Positions 1-7,249 of a stretch of 37,710 nucleotides of DNA are shown here, in pieces. The position numbers were made by a program, and so were the translations under genes. Within the stretch, counting starts at the first letter, position 1. Every line of letters starts with the position of its first letter. The notes under the pieces were generated by a model. It did no database searches and had not been told where the DNA came from. It worked only from the letters and a program-made list of their open reading frames with translations. Origin of the DNA: a virus. The DNA lies in the IMG/VR virus record IMGVR_UViG_3300046003_005642, positions 1-37,710 of that record; one strand, 5' to 3'.

Positions 1-83
1 ATTTTTACTCTTGCTGGGAATAAAATGTTTGATTGTTTTTCTGTTTTAGTACTATTATTACTTGAACCAGGATATAAAGACAT
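1..83 (-). CDS. N-terminal part of an unidentified protein (runs off the window)
   Basis: An open frame starts with ATG at 83 and reads off the left edge without a stop. The visible residues begin MSLYPGSSNN and continue through ILFPARVK. The start lies just after the stop of the gene ending at 85, as in a coupled operon. Too little is visible to name it. The neighbouring late sigma factor makes a structural or late gene plausible, but that is inference. Confidence 0.6.
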   Translation of the reverse strand, partial: MSLYPGSSNNSTKTEKQSNILFPARVK

Positions 84-84
84 A

Positions 85-423
85 TTATACTACTTTTAAT
101 TCTTTAATATTTTGTAATAATTGTTCTTTTTCTTCTTCAGATAAATTTACATCCCCATTATCACTTTGTTTAGTTGAATTTATTGCCCTTTGAACAATTC
201 CCATCATTTTTATAAGATTATCATCATTTTTAACAGCTACATCTAAATAAGATTTAATTAAAGGAACTACAATAACAGCATCACCTGCTGTGGTTATAAG
301 TGGTTTTAAATCACCTATTAATTGTTTTAGTTCATTTTCCTTACTTTGTTGATTTATATGTATTTCTTTTAATACATCAGCCATTGTTTTTTTACCGTAT
401 ATTTTTATTTCATTAAAATCCAT
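85..423 (-). CDS. Unknown 112-aa soluble protein
   Basis: I do not recognise this protein. It is mostly predicted helix, with a central apolar stretch (DAVIVVPLI, about residues 48-56) and an acidic Glu-rich C-terminus (LSEEEKEQLL). No signal peptide or catalytic motif is seen. It lies between the late sigma factor gene and the gene at the left edge, all co-oriented, so it probably belongs to the same late operon. Confidence 0.75.
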   Translation of the reverse strand: MDFNEIKIYGKKTMADVLKEIHINQQSKENELKQLIGDLKPLITTAGDAVIVVPLIKSYLDVAVKNDDNLIKMMGIVQRAINSTKQSDNGDVNLSEEEKEQLLQNIKELKVV

Positions 424-463
424 ATATTAAAAATTTTATTTATATCATATAAATATATAATTA

Positions 464-1243
464 TTAAAAATTTAACGATATATAACCATATTCTAAATAT
501 TGATTTTGTAATCTATTAAATATTTTTTGAATTTTTTTAGATATTTTAGTAATTTGTTGAGTATCTTGATCCGTCATTTCTCTAATATATAATAATATAG
601 CTTTTTTATTAAATATTTCAATATTTTCTTTCTGTTTAAAAATTTCAATTATTGCATTTGATGTTTTTAAATCTTCTAGTTCTTGAAGAACTTGTTTATC
701 AGTTTTTAATTCATCAGATTTTATAAATATTTTTTCACTATATAATTCCATATATTTTATAAAATTATCTAAAAGATAACTATTATTTTCTAATAAATTC
801 TCATAATCATATGTTCTAAGATTTTTTTCTTCTTCATTTAATTCCTCAACATCAACTTGATCTTTTAATAATTTTTTCTTTTTATACATTTTATCATTTT
901 CAAGAATAAGGTATCTCTTAGCTATCGTACCAAAATAGGAATAAGCTGCTCCTTTTTCTTGAGTATATAAAGGTAATTTAGTTAATAAAAAATATATTAC
1001 TTCTTGTTGAATATCCTCAATAGTACCATCCATATAATCAAACTTAAAAGTATTAATTATATTTTGAGATAATTTAAAAAAAGCATAATCAATTCGTTCA
1101 CGATATATTTTATCTCTAAATCGTTGATCCGCAGAAGCAACATATTCTAATATAGCATTTTCCGTATCTTTAGTAAAATAATATATCTTTTGTTTAGGTT
1201 TTCTTTTTCTAGGTGTTCCTTTTTTAGTTAATTCTAATTCCAT
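464..1243 (-). CDS. 55: T4 gp55-like RNA polymerase sigma factor for late transcription
   Basis: A 259-aa protein resembling the gp55 family of phage late sigma factors, which redirect host RNA polymerase to late promoters. The N-terminus is basic (TPRKRKPKQK). Residues about 60-115 hold the sigma region-2-like core: NIINTFKFDYMDGTIEDIQQEV, then an acidic linker, then the SYFGTIAKRYLI segment followed by a lysine-rich turn. The C-terminus (REMTDQDTQQITK onward) is the helical tail typical of gp55 homologues in T4-like phages of non-enteric hosts. It is somewhat longer than T4 gp55. The gene sits downstream of a terminator at 1312-1343, so it probably has its own promoter in 1244-1310. I saw no gp33 or sliding clamp in this window. 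Confidence 0.85.
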   Translation of the reverse strand: MELELTKKGTPRKRKPKQKIYYFTKDTENAILEYVASADQRFRDKIYRERIDYAFFKLSQNIINTFKFDYMDGTIEDIQQEVIYFLLTKLPLYTQEKGAAYSYFGTIAKRYLILENDKMYKKKKLLKDQVDVEELNEEEKNLRTYDYENLLENNSYLLDNFIKYMELYSEKIFIKSDELKTDKQVLQELEDLKTSNAIIEIFKQKENIEIFNKKAILLYIREMTDQDTQQITKISKKIQKIFNRLQNQYLEYGYISLNF

Positions 1244-1311
1244 ATTTTGATTAGGGTAATTGTTTATAATTCATGGTACGAATAAAGAAAACAATATCCA
1301 AGTCTTTTTGA
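1244..1311 (-). promoter_or_regulatory. Possible divergent-sequence promoter of the sigma factor gene
   Basis: Between the terminator and the sigma factor ATG, the minus strand has TTGGAT about 20 bp upstream of TTCGTACCATGAA. This matches the spacing and first half of the standard TTCGTATATTTAC box but not its second half. It may be a weaker or differently regulated promoter. Confidence 0.3.
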
Positions 1312-1343
1312 GAAAAAGAAAACCTCGAATTTCTTCGAGGTCT
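1312..1343 (-). terminator. Rho-independent terminator after the 96-aa membrane protein
   Basis: Minus-strand hairpin with stem CCTCGAA/TTCGAGG and a GAAA loop, followed by TTTTCTTTTTC. It lies between the stop of the gene at 1387-1677 and the sigma factor gene. Confidence 0.8.
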
Positions 1344-1386
1344 TAAGATAATTTGTAGTTAGGATTTTATACCAAGTGTTAATTAT

Positions 1387-1677
1387 CTATTTTATAAATT
1401 TAATATATTCTGATAGGCTTTCTTGTATACCTTTGATTGCTGTAAAAAAGAATCCAATTTCATCATCACCTTGAAATATTTGATTTTTATCTATTTCTTT
1501 TATACGATTTTCAGTATATTTAATAGTATCATACATTTGTTCAAGATATGTATTTTGTTTTTGTACAATTTCTTCAAGTTTTTTATTTTTGATATATAAA
1601 CTACGTATTAACCAAAATATTGTTCCTATAAATATTAATCCAAATTGAATTATTAAAAACCATCCTAAATCTCCCAT
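1387..1677 (-). CDS. Small single-pass membrane protein with coiled coil
   Basis: A 96-aa protein with an N-terminal membrane segment (about residues 5-25, WFLIIQFGLIFIGTIFWLI) followed by a basic turn (KNKKLE) and a helical, coiled-coil-like region. The topology is a short periplasmic N-terminus with a cytoplasmic tail. It is the last gene of the operon running from 5 kb and ends before a terminator. Spanin or holin partners sometimes look like this, but there is no supporting motif, so function is unassigned. Confidence 0.75.
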   Translation of the reverse strand: MGDLGWFLIIQFGLIFIGTIFWLIRSLYIKNKKLEEIVQKQNTYLEQMYDTIKYTENRIKEIDKNQIFQGDDEIGFFFTAIKGIQESLSEYIKFIK

Positions 1678-1865
1678 TACTTTCTCATTATTTTATTTGT
1701 TTCTTGAAATTGTTGACCTATTTGTAAATTAATCATAGATATTTGTTGAAATATATCATTTGGAAACATATCTTTATGAACGGATATTAATTTACTTTCT
1801 ACTTCACAAGAACTACCATCCCAATCTCTTGTAATTTTTATTACTTCAAATCTTAAAATAGCCAT
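1677..1865 (-). CDS. Unknown 62-aa protein
   Basis: Starts at 1865 and ends at 1677, sharing one base with both neighbours, which indicates translational coupling. The sequence suggests a short beta strand (MAILRFEVIKITRDW) followed by a helix. No family recognised. Confidence 0.7.
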   Translation of the reverse strand: MAILRFEVIKITRDWDGSSCEVESKLISVHKDMFPNDIFQQISMINLQIGQQFQETNKIMRK

Positions 1866-2548
1866 TACTTTAATTTATTATCAACCATATATTGTTGTTC
1901 AAATTCAATTCTAGCAGTCATTAAATCCGCCTGATGTAAAATATATGGTAATGATGTTCTTGGTTTTGTTTCTGGAATGAATGATTTAAGATAAGCTTCA
2001 TTAGCTTGATCATATAAACCATCATGTGTTTTAATAGCTACCCATTCATTTTGAGATACTGAAATCTCATGTTGTTGAAGTAAAAATAAAGTACGATCTG
2101 GTACTGACATAAATGGTAATTTAGTATTAAAAGTATACAATTCTCCTAAATTATCAATTCTCCATTTATCGTCTGATATTAAATATGCCTCGTTAAACAT
2201 ATCACCCATTTTACCTAAATCATGATTCATTGCTGAAAATATTAATTCATCAAGAGTATATGTTGAAATATTACATCCCATTTTCTCCCATACTTTATGA
2301 AGATATAATGATGATTCCATTACTTTGAGTACGTGATGAATATATCCTCCAGCAAAACATGAATGATATTTAGTTTGATTCGATGCAGGCATTACTGATA
2401 TACGATCTTCATATTTCTTATAAAAATCATATAGTTGATTTTTTCTATTTCCCTCAATATATTTTTCAATATATCCTAAGAATTTAGTCCAATTATTTAA
2501 TATTTCCTCAGCTGATAATTTATTTATACTATTGCTCATATCTTTCAT
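1865..2548 (-). CDS. HD-domain metal-dependent phosphohydrolase
   Basis: A 227-aa protein with HD-superfamily features: a first histidine at about 62 (KYHSCF), a double histidine at 71-72 (GGYIHHVLKV), and the diagnostic H-D pair in AMNHDLGKMGD near residue 108. A downstream ILHQADLMT segment supplies the late aspartate. Such enzymes remove phosphate from nucleotides or cyclic nucleotides using bound metal; T4-like phages often carry one next to nucleotide-metabolism genes. An in-frame second ATG at 2539 is an alternative start; both overlap the upstream gene. The substrate cannot be told from sequence. Confidence 0.8.
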   Translation of the reverse strand: MKDMSNSINKLSAEEILNNWTKFLGYIEKYIEGNRKNQLYDFYKKYEDRISVMPASNQTKYHSCFAGGYIHHVLKVMESSLYLHKVWEKMGCNISTYTLDELIFSAMNHDLGKMGDMFNEAYLISDDKWRIDNLGELYTFNTKLPFMSVPDRTLFLLQQHEISVSQNEWVAIKTHDGLYDQANEAYLKSFIPETKPRTSLPYILHQADLMTARIEFEQQYMVDNKLK

Positions 2549-2711
2549 CTTGAGTATTAATAAGACTTTGAATTTCCTCTAATCGTTCTTCTAACATTTC
2601 TGTTTTTTCTCTATATTCTCTTAATTCTCCTCTTTCAGCATGAAAACGAAGTTGTTTTAATCCATTTGAAATTGAAATCAATTTGTCTACAATAAGTGTT
2701 TTATACCTCAT
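2529..2711 (-). CDS. Small coiled-coil protein
   Basis: A 60-aa, very hydrophilic, Glu/Arg-rich protein with heptad-like spacing (LREYREKTEMLEERLEEI). It overlaps the upstream glutaredoxin gene by 11 bases and the downstream HD gene by 20, consistent with a coupled operon. Function unknown. Confidence 0.65.
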   Translation of the reverse strand: MRYKTLIVDKLISISNGLKQLRFHAERGELREYREKTEMLEERLEEIQSLINTQDERYEQ

Positions 2712-3024
2712 TTAATTTTTCTTTTATTTTAATTATTAATTCTTCTATTGTTTCAAATATAATAATTCCCTTTCGGGGAACCAAATCTGTTTTTGAAATA
2801 AACACATTATATCCATTATTTTTTAATATAGCTATAGGATATGATTCAGTTTTATATAATTCTTCTAATTTATCACCAGTCATAGAATGACTCATATTTC
2901 CATCATCTATTGTAATTTCAATATAATCGATGTTTTCTTCTATTAATTTACCCTTTAAAACCTTACAATAGATACAGTTTTGTAGTGTATAAACTACAAG
3001 CCTAGTGTTATCGCTATTCCTCAT
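2701..3024 (-). CDS. Glutaredoxin-like protein
   Basis: A 107-aa thioredoxin-fold protein. A beta strand RLVVYTLQN leads into the redox motif CIYC (Cys17-Cys20), a helix (KVLKGKLIEENID) and a second strand (YIEITID). A proline after SY in the SYPIAIL segment fits the cis-proline loop. Glutaredoxins reduce ribonucleotide reductase and other disulfides with glutathione or thioredoxin reductase, and T4-like phages commonly carry one for dNTP synthesis. No ribonucleotide reductase gene is visible in this window. Confidence 0.85.
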   Translation of the reverse strand: MRNSDNTRLVVYTLQNCIYCKVLKGKLIEENIDYIEITIDDGNMSHSMTGDKLEELYKTESYPIAILKNNGYNVFISKTDLVPRKGIIIFETIEELIIKIKEKLNEV

Positions 3025-3116
3025 TCTATATTTATTTTATTTAAATTTTTATAACCTTTAATTATCTTTCTATCCCTTATCTTTTTCATTCTATATTTCT
3101 ATATTTTAGAAATTAT

Positions 3117-3197
3117 TTATTTTAAATTATAAAGTGAGAATCTACGAAAGCTTCTTCTAGCAATCACGAAATTTTTAATAAGATTTAAAAGCGTCAT
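3117..3197 (-). CDS. Possible 26-aa basic peptide
   Basis: An ATG at 3197, 12 bases after the stop of the upstream gene, opens a 27-codon frame beginning MTLLNLIKNF, with an Arg-rich centre (ARRSFRRF) and an amphipathic look. It fills part of an otherwise empty 185-bp gap. Short and AT-rich, so it may be chance. Confidence 0.35.
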   Translation of the reverse strand: MTLLNLIKNFVIARRSFRRFSLYNLK

Positions 3198-3209
3198 ATT
3201 AAAGTAATA

Positions 3210-3443
3210 TTAAATCCATATTTGACTTTCTTCAAATTCTCCATCCGTATAGGTTTTATATTTTAAACCTTGCTCTTCTAATAACTTTCCAACATTAGGT
3301 GGAATATAAAATCCCCAATATGTTCCTTTATAACCTTGAGATATAGCTTTTTCTAAATGATATAATATTTCTTTATAAATTTCTAATGCTTTTTTATTTT
3401 CAATATCTTCACCTAATTTAATTAATCTATCTCTTTCTTTCAT
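3210..3443 (-). CDS. Unknown 77-aa protein
   Basis: A charged N-terminal helix (MKERDRLIKLGEDIENKKALEIY) is followed by a Gly/Tyr-rich segment (GYKGTYWGFYIPPNVG). The stop is two bases from the next gene's start. No family recognised. Confidence 0.65.
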   Translation of the reverse strand: MKERDRLIKLGEDIENKKALEIYKEILYHLEKAISQGYKGTYWGFYIPPNVGKLLEEQGLKYKTYTDGEFEESQIWI

Positions 3444-3444
3444 A

Positions 3445-3663
3445 TTAATTTAATTCTCTAATAATTATAGCTTTACTTTCATATGTAGTCCAATATTCTC
3501 TCCCATATCGTTGAAATATATATCGTTTAAGACCTATATTATTAATAATATTTTCATCTAATCTTAAAGTAATATTTTGATTATTTCTACTTCTTATAGG
3601 TTTAAGTTTTCCACCACCAGTAGTAGTACTACAATTAGTTAATTTAACCCAAAATTCTTTCAT
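3445..3663 (-). CDS. Unknown 72-aa protein, mostly beta
   Basis: Basic protein with alternating polar and apolar residues suggesting beta strands (NITLRLDENIINNIGL, REYWTTYESKAIIIREL) and a Thr/Gly turn (STTTGGGKLKP). Immediately upstream of, and co-oriented with, the 77-aa gene. No function assigned. Confidence 0.65.
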   Translation of the reverse strand: MKEFWVKLTNCSTTTGGGKLKPIRSRNNQNITLRLDENIINNIGLKRYIFQRYGREYWTTYESKAIIIRELN

Positions 3664-3694
3664 ATATTTAATTTAAAATTATTAAATCATATAC

Positions 3695-3934
3695 TTATAT
3701 TAATTCGGATAAGTATTGTTTTAAATCGCTTAAAATCGCGAGATTATCCATATCTTTTATACCAGAATAATATTCATAAGCATCTTCTAAAAATAAATTT
3801 AGAAAGGAGATAGTCTCAGTATCTCCCTTTTCTATCATATTATTATTTTTCATCTCTAAAAACATATCTAGAGATGCTTTCATACTTTCTCCTAAAATAG
3901 GATTAAGTAAACTTTCAATCATTTTATCATCCAT
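3695..3934 (-). CDS. Unknown 79-aa acidic helical protein
   Basis: Helical, acidic and Met-rich (ESLLNPILGESMKASLDMFLEM). Its ATG at 3934 overlaps the stop of the upstream gene, a translational-coupling junction. No family recognised. Confidence 0.65.
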   Translation of the reverse strand: MDDKMIESLLNPILGESMKASLDMFLEMKNNNMIEKGDTETISFLNLFLEDAYEYYSGIKDMDNLAILSDLKQYLSELI

Positions 3935-4170
3935 TATAATTTTATTTTATAAATTCGTTTACAATCGTTTATATAATTTTTTAAATTAACACAAGCTTCT
4001 CTAAAATCAAAAGTTTCTCCTAAATTGAATCTTCCATTTTCTTCCTCTCTTTTAAATATATCTTTTAAAGAATTATCTATATCTTGAAGAATAGCAAGAT
4101 ATTTCATTTCTTTATCTTTAGATTCTTTTAATTGAAATTTAAGTTCTATTAATTCATCTTCAATATCCAT
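3934..4170 (-). CDS. Unknown 78-aa helical protein
   Basis: Glu/Lys-rich, probably one long helix in the first 40 residues (DELIELKFQLKESKDKEMKYL). It overlaps the upstream small gene by 11 bases and the downstream gene by one base. Function unknown. Confidence 0.65.
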   Translation of the reverse strand: MDIEDELIELKFQLKESKDKEMKYLAILQDIDNSLKDIFKREEENGRFNLGETFDFREACVNLKNYINDCKRIYKIKL

Positions 4171-4318
4171 ATTCTTTAATTGTTATATCTCTTGCTAATC
4201 GATTATCATTTTTAAATAAAGTTAAAGCTTCCTCTTCATTATTTGCAGTAATAATAATTTCTAAATCATTCCATTGATCATTACGATATTTATAAAAACT
4301 TATTAAAAATTTTTTCAT
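4160..4318 (-). CDS. Unknown 52-aa protein
   Basis: A 53-codon frame whose ATG overlaps the TGA of the phosphoesterase gene (ATGA junction). The peptide begins MKKFLISFYKYR and reads as strand-helix-strand (LEIIITANNEEEALTLF). Its fit between two genes with overlap at both ends argues that it is real. Confidence 0.7.
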   Translation of the reverse strand: MKKFLISFYKYRNDQWNDLEIIITANNEEEALTLFKNDNRLARDITIKEYGY

Positions 4319-4794
4319 AATTTTCTAAAATGAATTGATTCAAATTTAATAGGAGTATAATCAATAGCTTCGCAAGATACATTTATATATCGTGTATCAT
4401 TTAATGTATTTTCATGAACATGACCATGTATATTATAACTGAATCTAAAATCTAACTCTGAAGGATGAATAGGACAATGAGTTAATATGTAATTACCTTT
4501 ATAATTAATCATACCTGCGACAGAATTTACATGGTTAAGTAACTCTTGTACGTGTTGTTTTTGGTCATGATTTCCTAATATAACATTCTTATTTCCTTTA
4601 AGTCTATCTAAAATAGAATAGTTTTTCTTTTCCATAGTAATATCCCCAAGTATATAAACTGTATCTCTTTTAGAAATAATTTTATTCCATTTAGTAACAA
4701 TATGTTCATTCATTTCGTTAGCATCTTTAAACCCACGTTTAATTGCCATATTTTCGTGATGAAAGTGAAGATCACTTATAAAAAATACACTCAT
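4315..4794 (-). CDS. Calcineurin-like metallophosphoesterase
   Basis: A 159-aa single-domain enzyme with all five metal-binding motifs in order: ISDLHFHH (residues 6-13), GDITM (about 50), GNHDQ (about 74), LTHCP (about 106) and HGHVHEN (about 124). This fold binds two metals and hydrolyses phosphomono- or diesters. Its compact size matches phage and bacterial phosphoesterases of the YfcE/MJ0936 type. The substrate is not predictable. Confidence 0.9.
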   Translation of the reverse strand: MSVFFISDLHFHHENMAIKRGFKDANEMNEHIVTKWNKIISKRDTVYILGDITMEKKNYSILDRLKGNKNVILGNHDQKQHVQELLNHVNSVAGMINYKGNYILTHCPIHPSELDFRFSYNIHGHVHENTLNDTRYINVSCEAIDYTPIKFESIHFRKL

Positions 4795-4800
4795 AATTAA

Positions 4801-5028
4801 TTAAATTTGGAATCCTTCAGGATATTTAGTTTGTTGAGGTTCAACTTTATTATTTGAAGAAATTGTAGATTCCCCACATTTTTTACATTTAATATTAGGT
4901 ATAACATTTTGATGGTAGTATGAATCATCATATCCACTATCATCAATTTGTTTATGACCACAACATTCACAAGTTATTTCTGCCGTAAAATCTCTCCTAT
5001 GTTGAGATAACATTTTTGTAATTTTCAT
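4801..5028 (-). CDS. Zinc-ribbon-like small protein
   Basis: A 75-aa protein with two cysteine knuckles, CECCGHK at residues 20-25 and CKKCGES at 48-54, able to hold one zinc ion. It is the first gene after the promoter at 5052-5064 and probably heads the operon running down to 1.3 kb. Confidence 0.75.
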   Translation of the reverse strand: MKITKMLSQHRRDFTAEITCECCGHKQIDDSGYDDSYYHQNVIPNIKCKKCGESTISSNNKVEPQQTKYPEGFQI

Positions 5029-5051
5029 AATCTTAATTTTTATATTATTTT

Positions 5052-5064
5052 GTAAATATACGAA
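5052..5064 (-). promoter_or_regulatory. Bacteroidota-type phage promoter (operon 5.0 to 1.3 kb)
   Basis: Minus-strand box TTCGTATATTTAC located 24 bases upstream of the zinc-ribbon gene. It is identical to boxes in front of many other genes in the window. Confidence 0.8.
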
Positions 5065-5075
5065 ATTTTTTTAGA

Positions 5076-5108
5076 TAAAAAAAGACCCTTAAATTAATAA
5101 GAGTCTTT
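5076..5108 (-). terminator. Terminator of the 5.1-5.4 kb structured RNA
   Basis: Minus strand AAGACTCTT, an AT-rich loop, AAGGGTCTT, then a run of seven T. The stem contains G-U pairs. Confidence 0.8.
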
Positions 5109-5440
5109 CTATGTTATATGTTGTTGGGTAATTAAAGTATATAGACTAAATCTAAAGCTAAATCAAAATCAAAGGCCTTCTTCTTTACAAAGGCAAAGAC
5201 AATAACTAAGTCTTTTTCGTTATCCAATTATCTTCCACTTGTGGTTTAAAGTAACTTGTATAACTATTAGGTTCTATCCTAGTTGTTGTTTATTTTAAGA
5301 AGAAGCGAGTGATATAAAAGTATGAGTTTATTTCACCTCATTACTACTATACTTAATTTGCTGTTAATTTATTTATCACATAAATTTATAAGTAATACTA
5401 CCATGTAGTAAAAATCTTTAATACCCAACACAAAACTTAT
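5078..5440 (-). ncRNA. Candidate structured non-coding RNA closed by a long-range stem
   Basis: No gene fits here. On the minus strand the segment at 5416-5431 (GTTGGGTATTAAAG) pairs with the segment at 5122-5137 (CTTTAATTACCCAAC) through about 14 bp with one bulge, enclosing roughly 280 nt. Local hairpins lie inside: ACTAC/GTAGT, ATGAG/CTCAT, CTAGG/CCTA, CCA/TGG in ACCACAAGTGG, AAAGAC/GTCTTT and GCCTT/AAGGC. A terminator follows directly. Closed end to end, multibranched and terminated, it looks like a discrete folded RNA, as do the large ornate RNAs found near phage tRNA clusters. tmRNA and group I intron signatures were looked for and not seen. Confidence 0.6.
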
Positions 5441-5481
5441 GAGAATCAACTTATGTCTATCTCATTTTGTACCATATTATA

Positions 5482-5547
5482 TCATTCACCACCAGATGCC
5501 ACTGCTGCAATTACTAATATAAGTATTATTCCTATAAAATATTCCAT
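5482..5547 (-). CDS. 21-aa hydrophobic peptide
   Basis: An ATG at 5547, one base after the stop of the 305-aa gene, opens a 22-codon frame beginning MEYFIGIILILV, with a small-residue tail (AAVASGGE). It would form a single membrane helix. The tight junction suggests coupled translation, though a chance AT-rich frame is possible. Confidence 0.5.
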   Translation of the reverse strand: MEYFIGIILILVIAAVASGGE

Positions 5548-5548
5548 A

Positions 5549-6466
5549 TTATTCTTTTAATTGTTTTAAAAATTCATCAACAACACCTTGGAATTGAGAT
5601 GGAACATCAATTCTCAAAGCTACTGCTTCTTGGATACGTTTTTGTCTATCTGCTTCAAATTCTTGTAAAGCTTTTCTATAATCTGCAGCCCAAGATTGAT
5701 ATTCTTTATTCCAAGTTTCATTAATATTATTATTAATCTCATTTACACGAGCTTGTTCTACCCCATTTTCTTTAGCAATACGTGCATTTTCTGTTGTAAC
5801 AGAATTTTTAACTTTACTTTTGAAGTAATTTACTTTTTTCTCATAATCTCTATGTAAAGCAGCTAATTCTTCATGAAGATCAACTAATTGTTCTGATGTA
5901 TGGTGAATGTCAACTTTAACAGGAGTTTTTTTACCTACTTCAACCTCGAAAAATTCCAAAGTTTTAATATTAGGTAGTTCACTTCTTAAACGATCTAATT
6001 TTCCTCCTTTATGGATATATTGTCCTATATGAGAAGCATAAGCTTCTGCTTCTAAAAACTCATTATACTCATCTAATGAAAGTTGAGACCAACCCCATTC
6101 TTCATCGATAAGAGATAATAACTTAGGAGATTCAACTTCCCCTCTTTTTGGTTGAACTACTAAATAGTTAAATTGTTCTTTTTGAATAGATTTAACTAGT
6201 TCATCTTTAGCTTTAATATTTTCCATTAAAAAAGCTTGAGCAGCATGTAGTCTGGATTTTTCTTGTAATAAAGAAACTACATTTTCAGGTAATTGAAATG
6301 ATTGTGTTTCAATATATGTTTCACCTCCAATATTAATTGTACGTGAAAAATTGTTTGTTTGCTCTAATTTAGAAGTGATTTCTTTACTTCTTTGATTACA
6401 AAGATTAGAAATTGATTGAGCAGTACTTAATGATAAACCTGTTTTTGAAAGTGAATTTCTTCTCAT
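5549..6466 (-). CDS. Unknown 305-aa largely helical protein
   Basis: A soluble protein I do not recognise. The Ser/Thr-rich N-terminus (residues 1-30) leads into a helical region. Residues about 115-160 contain a Trp/Glu patch (DEEWGWSQLS) and the C-terminal third is a long Glu/Lys/Arg-rich helix (DYRKALQEFEADRQKRIQEA). Less AT-biased in amino-acid content than its small neighbours, so probably an older phage gene. It is placed directly downstream of the tRNA array and before the small hydrophobic peptide. Confidence 0.75.
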   Translation of the reverse strand: MRRNSLSKTGLSLSTAQSISNLCNQRSKEITSKLEQTNNFSRTINIGGETYIETQSFQLPENVVSLLQEKSRLHAAQAFLMENIKAKDELVKSIQKEQFNYLVVQPKRGEVESPKLLSLIDEEWGWSQLSLDEYNEFLEAEAYASHIGQYIHKGGKLDRLRSELPNIKTLEFFEVEVGKKTPVKVDIHHTSEQLVDLHEELAALHRDYEKKVNYFKSKVKNSVTTENARIAKENGVEQARVNEINNNINETWNKEYQSWAADYRKALQEFEADRQKRIQEAVALRIDVPSQFQGVVDEFLKQLKE

Positions 6467-6503
6467 GATCTTAATTTAATTAATTTGAATATTATTTTAA
6501 TTG

Positions 6504-6577
6504 TGGCCTAGACAGGACTCGAACCTGTGACCTTCGCGTTATGAGCGCGCCGCTCTAACCAACTGAGCTACAAGGCC
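6504..6577 (-). tRNA. tRNA with CAT anticodon (elongator Met or Ile2)
   Basis: Complete cloverleaf. Acceptor GGCCTTG, D-arm with GTTGGT, anticodon loop CTCATAA, T-loop TTCGAGT, discriminator A. The body resembles bacterial elongator tRNA-Met. With a second CAT tRNA at 9762, one is probably Met and the other the lysidine-modified Ile2 species that reads AUA. Confidence 0.92.
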
Positions 6578-6582
6578 AAAAT

Positions 6583-6646
6583 AATAACCACTCCAAGTGT
6601 TAGTAAACCCTATGAAAGAAAAAACTTGTGGTTAGGAGTGGTTATT
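6583..6646 (-). repeat. 64-nt spacer hairpin between tRNAs
   Basis: A perfect 12-bp inverted repeat (AATAACCACTCC / GGAGTGGTTATT) exactly fills the gap between two tRNAs. Likely a processing signal or stabilising element in the tRNA precursor. Similar end-closed hairpins occur at other spacers in the array. Confidence 0.7.
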
Positions 6647-6650
6647 TTAG

Positions 6651-6720
6651 TAGCGGTCGTAGGAGTTGAACCTAACTTCTGGGTTATGAGCCCGGTGTGC
6701 TACCATTACACTACCCCGCG
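6651..6720 (-). tRNA. Initiator tRNA-fMet (CAT), atypical acceptor base
   Basis: Hallmarks of an initiator: 5' CGCGGGGT with unpaired C1 (opposite T72), three G-C pairs in the anticodon stem (GGG CTCATAA CCC) and T-loop TTCAACT. Oddly, the acceptor positions 6-67 and 7-66 and the outer T-stem pair are mismatched, so it may be decaying or structurally unusual. Confidence 0.8.
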
Positions 6721-6734
6721 ATATATTTAATTTG

Positions 6735-6831
6735 CTGATCAATAACGATTCGAACGTTAATCCTGTTTTCCTGTTCAACCCTTTTATTAATGATTTACTA
6801 AGTTCTACCGTGCACCTTTACACCATAATCA
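6735..6831 (-). ncRNA. tRNA-like RNA without a recognisable anticodon arm (97 nt)
   Basis: Acceptor TGATTAT pairs with TTGATCA (six of seven) and ends in G. The D-arm is GTG TAAAGGTG CAC, and the T-arm is a perfect TAACG TTCGAAT CGTTA. The 5' T1-A72 pair, G73 and the D-arm are tRNA-Gln-like. The centre is about 24 nt too long and no 7-nt anticodon loop with U33 on a 5-bp stem can be drawn. Either a degenerate tRNA with an insertion or a deliberate tRNA mimic. Confidence 0.55.
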
Positions 6832-6881
6832 ATCGGTACCTTGCAAAGTACCAGGTTTAAGTTAATTACTCTTAAACTTCG
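6832..6881 (-). repeat. Spacer with two hairpins
   Basis: The minus strand carries GTTTAAG/CTTAAAC and GGTAC/GTACC inverted repeats. The second encloses TTTGCAAG. No coding potential seen. Confidence 0.5.
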
Positions 6882-6957
6882 CGGTCCTAGAGGGTTTCGA
6901 ACCCTCATTTTAGAGCGGTGACAACGCAATTCATCAACCTACGATGCTTATAGGACC
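6882..6957 (-). tRNA. tRNA-Asp (GTC)
   Basis: Perfect acceptor GGTCCTA/TAGGACC with discriminator G, D-stem CATC/GATG, T-arm GAGGG TTCGAAA CCCTC and anticodon loop TTGTCAC. The outer two pairs of the anticodon stem are mismatched. Confidence 0.85.
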
Positions 6958-7033
6958 AAAATACTTGTCTATTCCAAATTGTCAAACCTGTCAAAGTCGG
7001 TTAAGCTATTATCAACCTCTTAACAGATGATTG

Positions 7034-7107
7034 TGGAGCCGAAGGGAATCGAACCCTCATACCTTCTACTTGCAAAGCAGCTATTCAACCAATTGAACTA
7101 CGACCCC
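7034..7107 (-). tRNA. tRNA-Ala (TGC)
   Basis: Acceptor GGGGTCG/CGGCTCC with one G-T, including the G3-T70 pair that identifies tRNA-Ala. Anticodon loop TTTGCAA, T-loop TTCGATT, discriminator A. Confidence 0.95.
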
Positions 7108-7113
7108 AATTTG

Positions 7114-7185
7114 TATCGCGTACGGGGATCGAACCCGTGCCTTATCATAGAAAGTGATACGTGTTAACCTCTTCACTAACGCGAC
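7114..7185 (-). tRNA. tRNA-Glu (TTC)
   Basis: Acceptor GTCGCGT/ACGCGAT, anticodon stem TATCA/TGATA with loop CTTTCTA (T at position 37 is unusual), T-arm CGGG TTCGATC CCCG. Confidence 0.92.
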
Positions 7186-7209
7186 AAATTATTTTAAATT
7201 TCTTATATT

Positions 7210-7222
7210 GTAAATATATGAA
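7210..7222 (-). promoter_or_regulatory. Promoter-like box within the tRNA array
   Basis: Minus strand TTCATATATTTAC, one base from the window consensus, upstream of tRNA-Glu. Probably transcribes the left part of the array. Confidence 0.65.
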
Positions 7223-7249
7223 CTTAATTTTTAAAATCCAAATATTTTA

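Noticed and set aside
5078-5440. tmRNA or group I intron
   Set aside because: No T-loop/acceptor pair or resume-frame tag, and no P7/S-R core or interrupted gene found.
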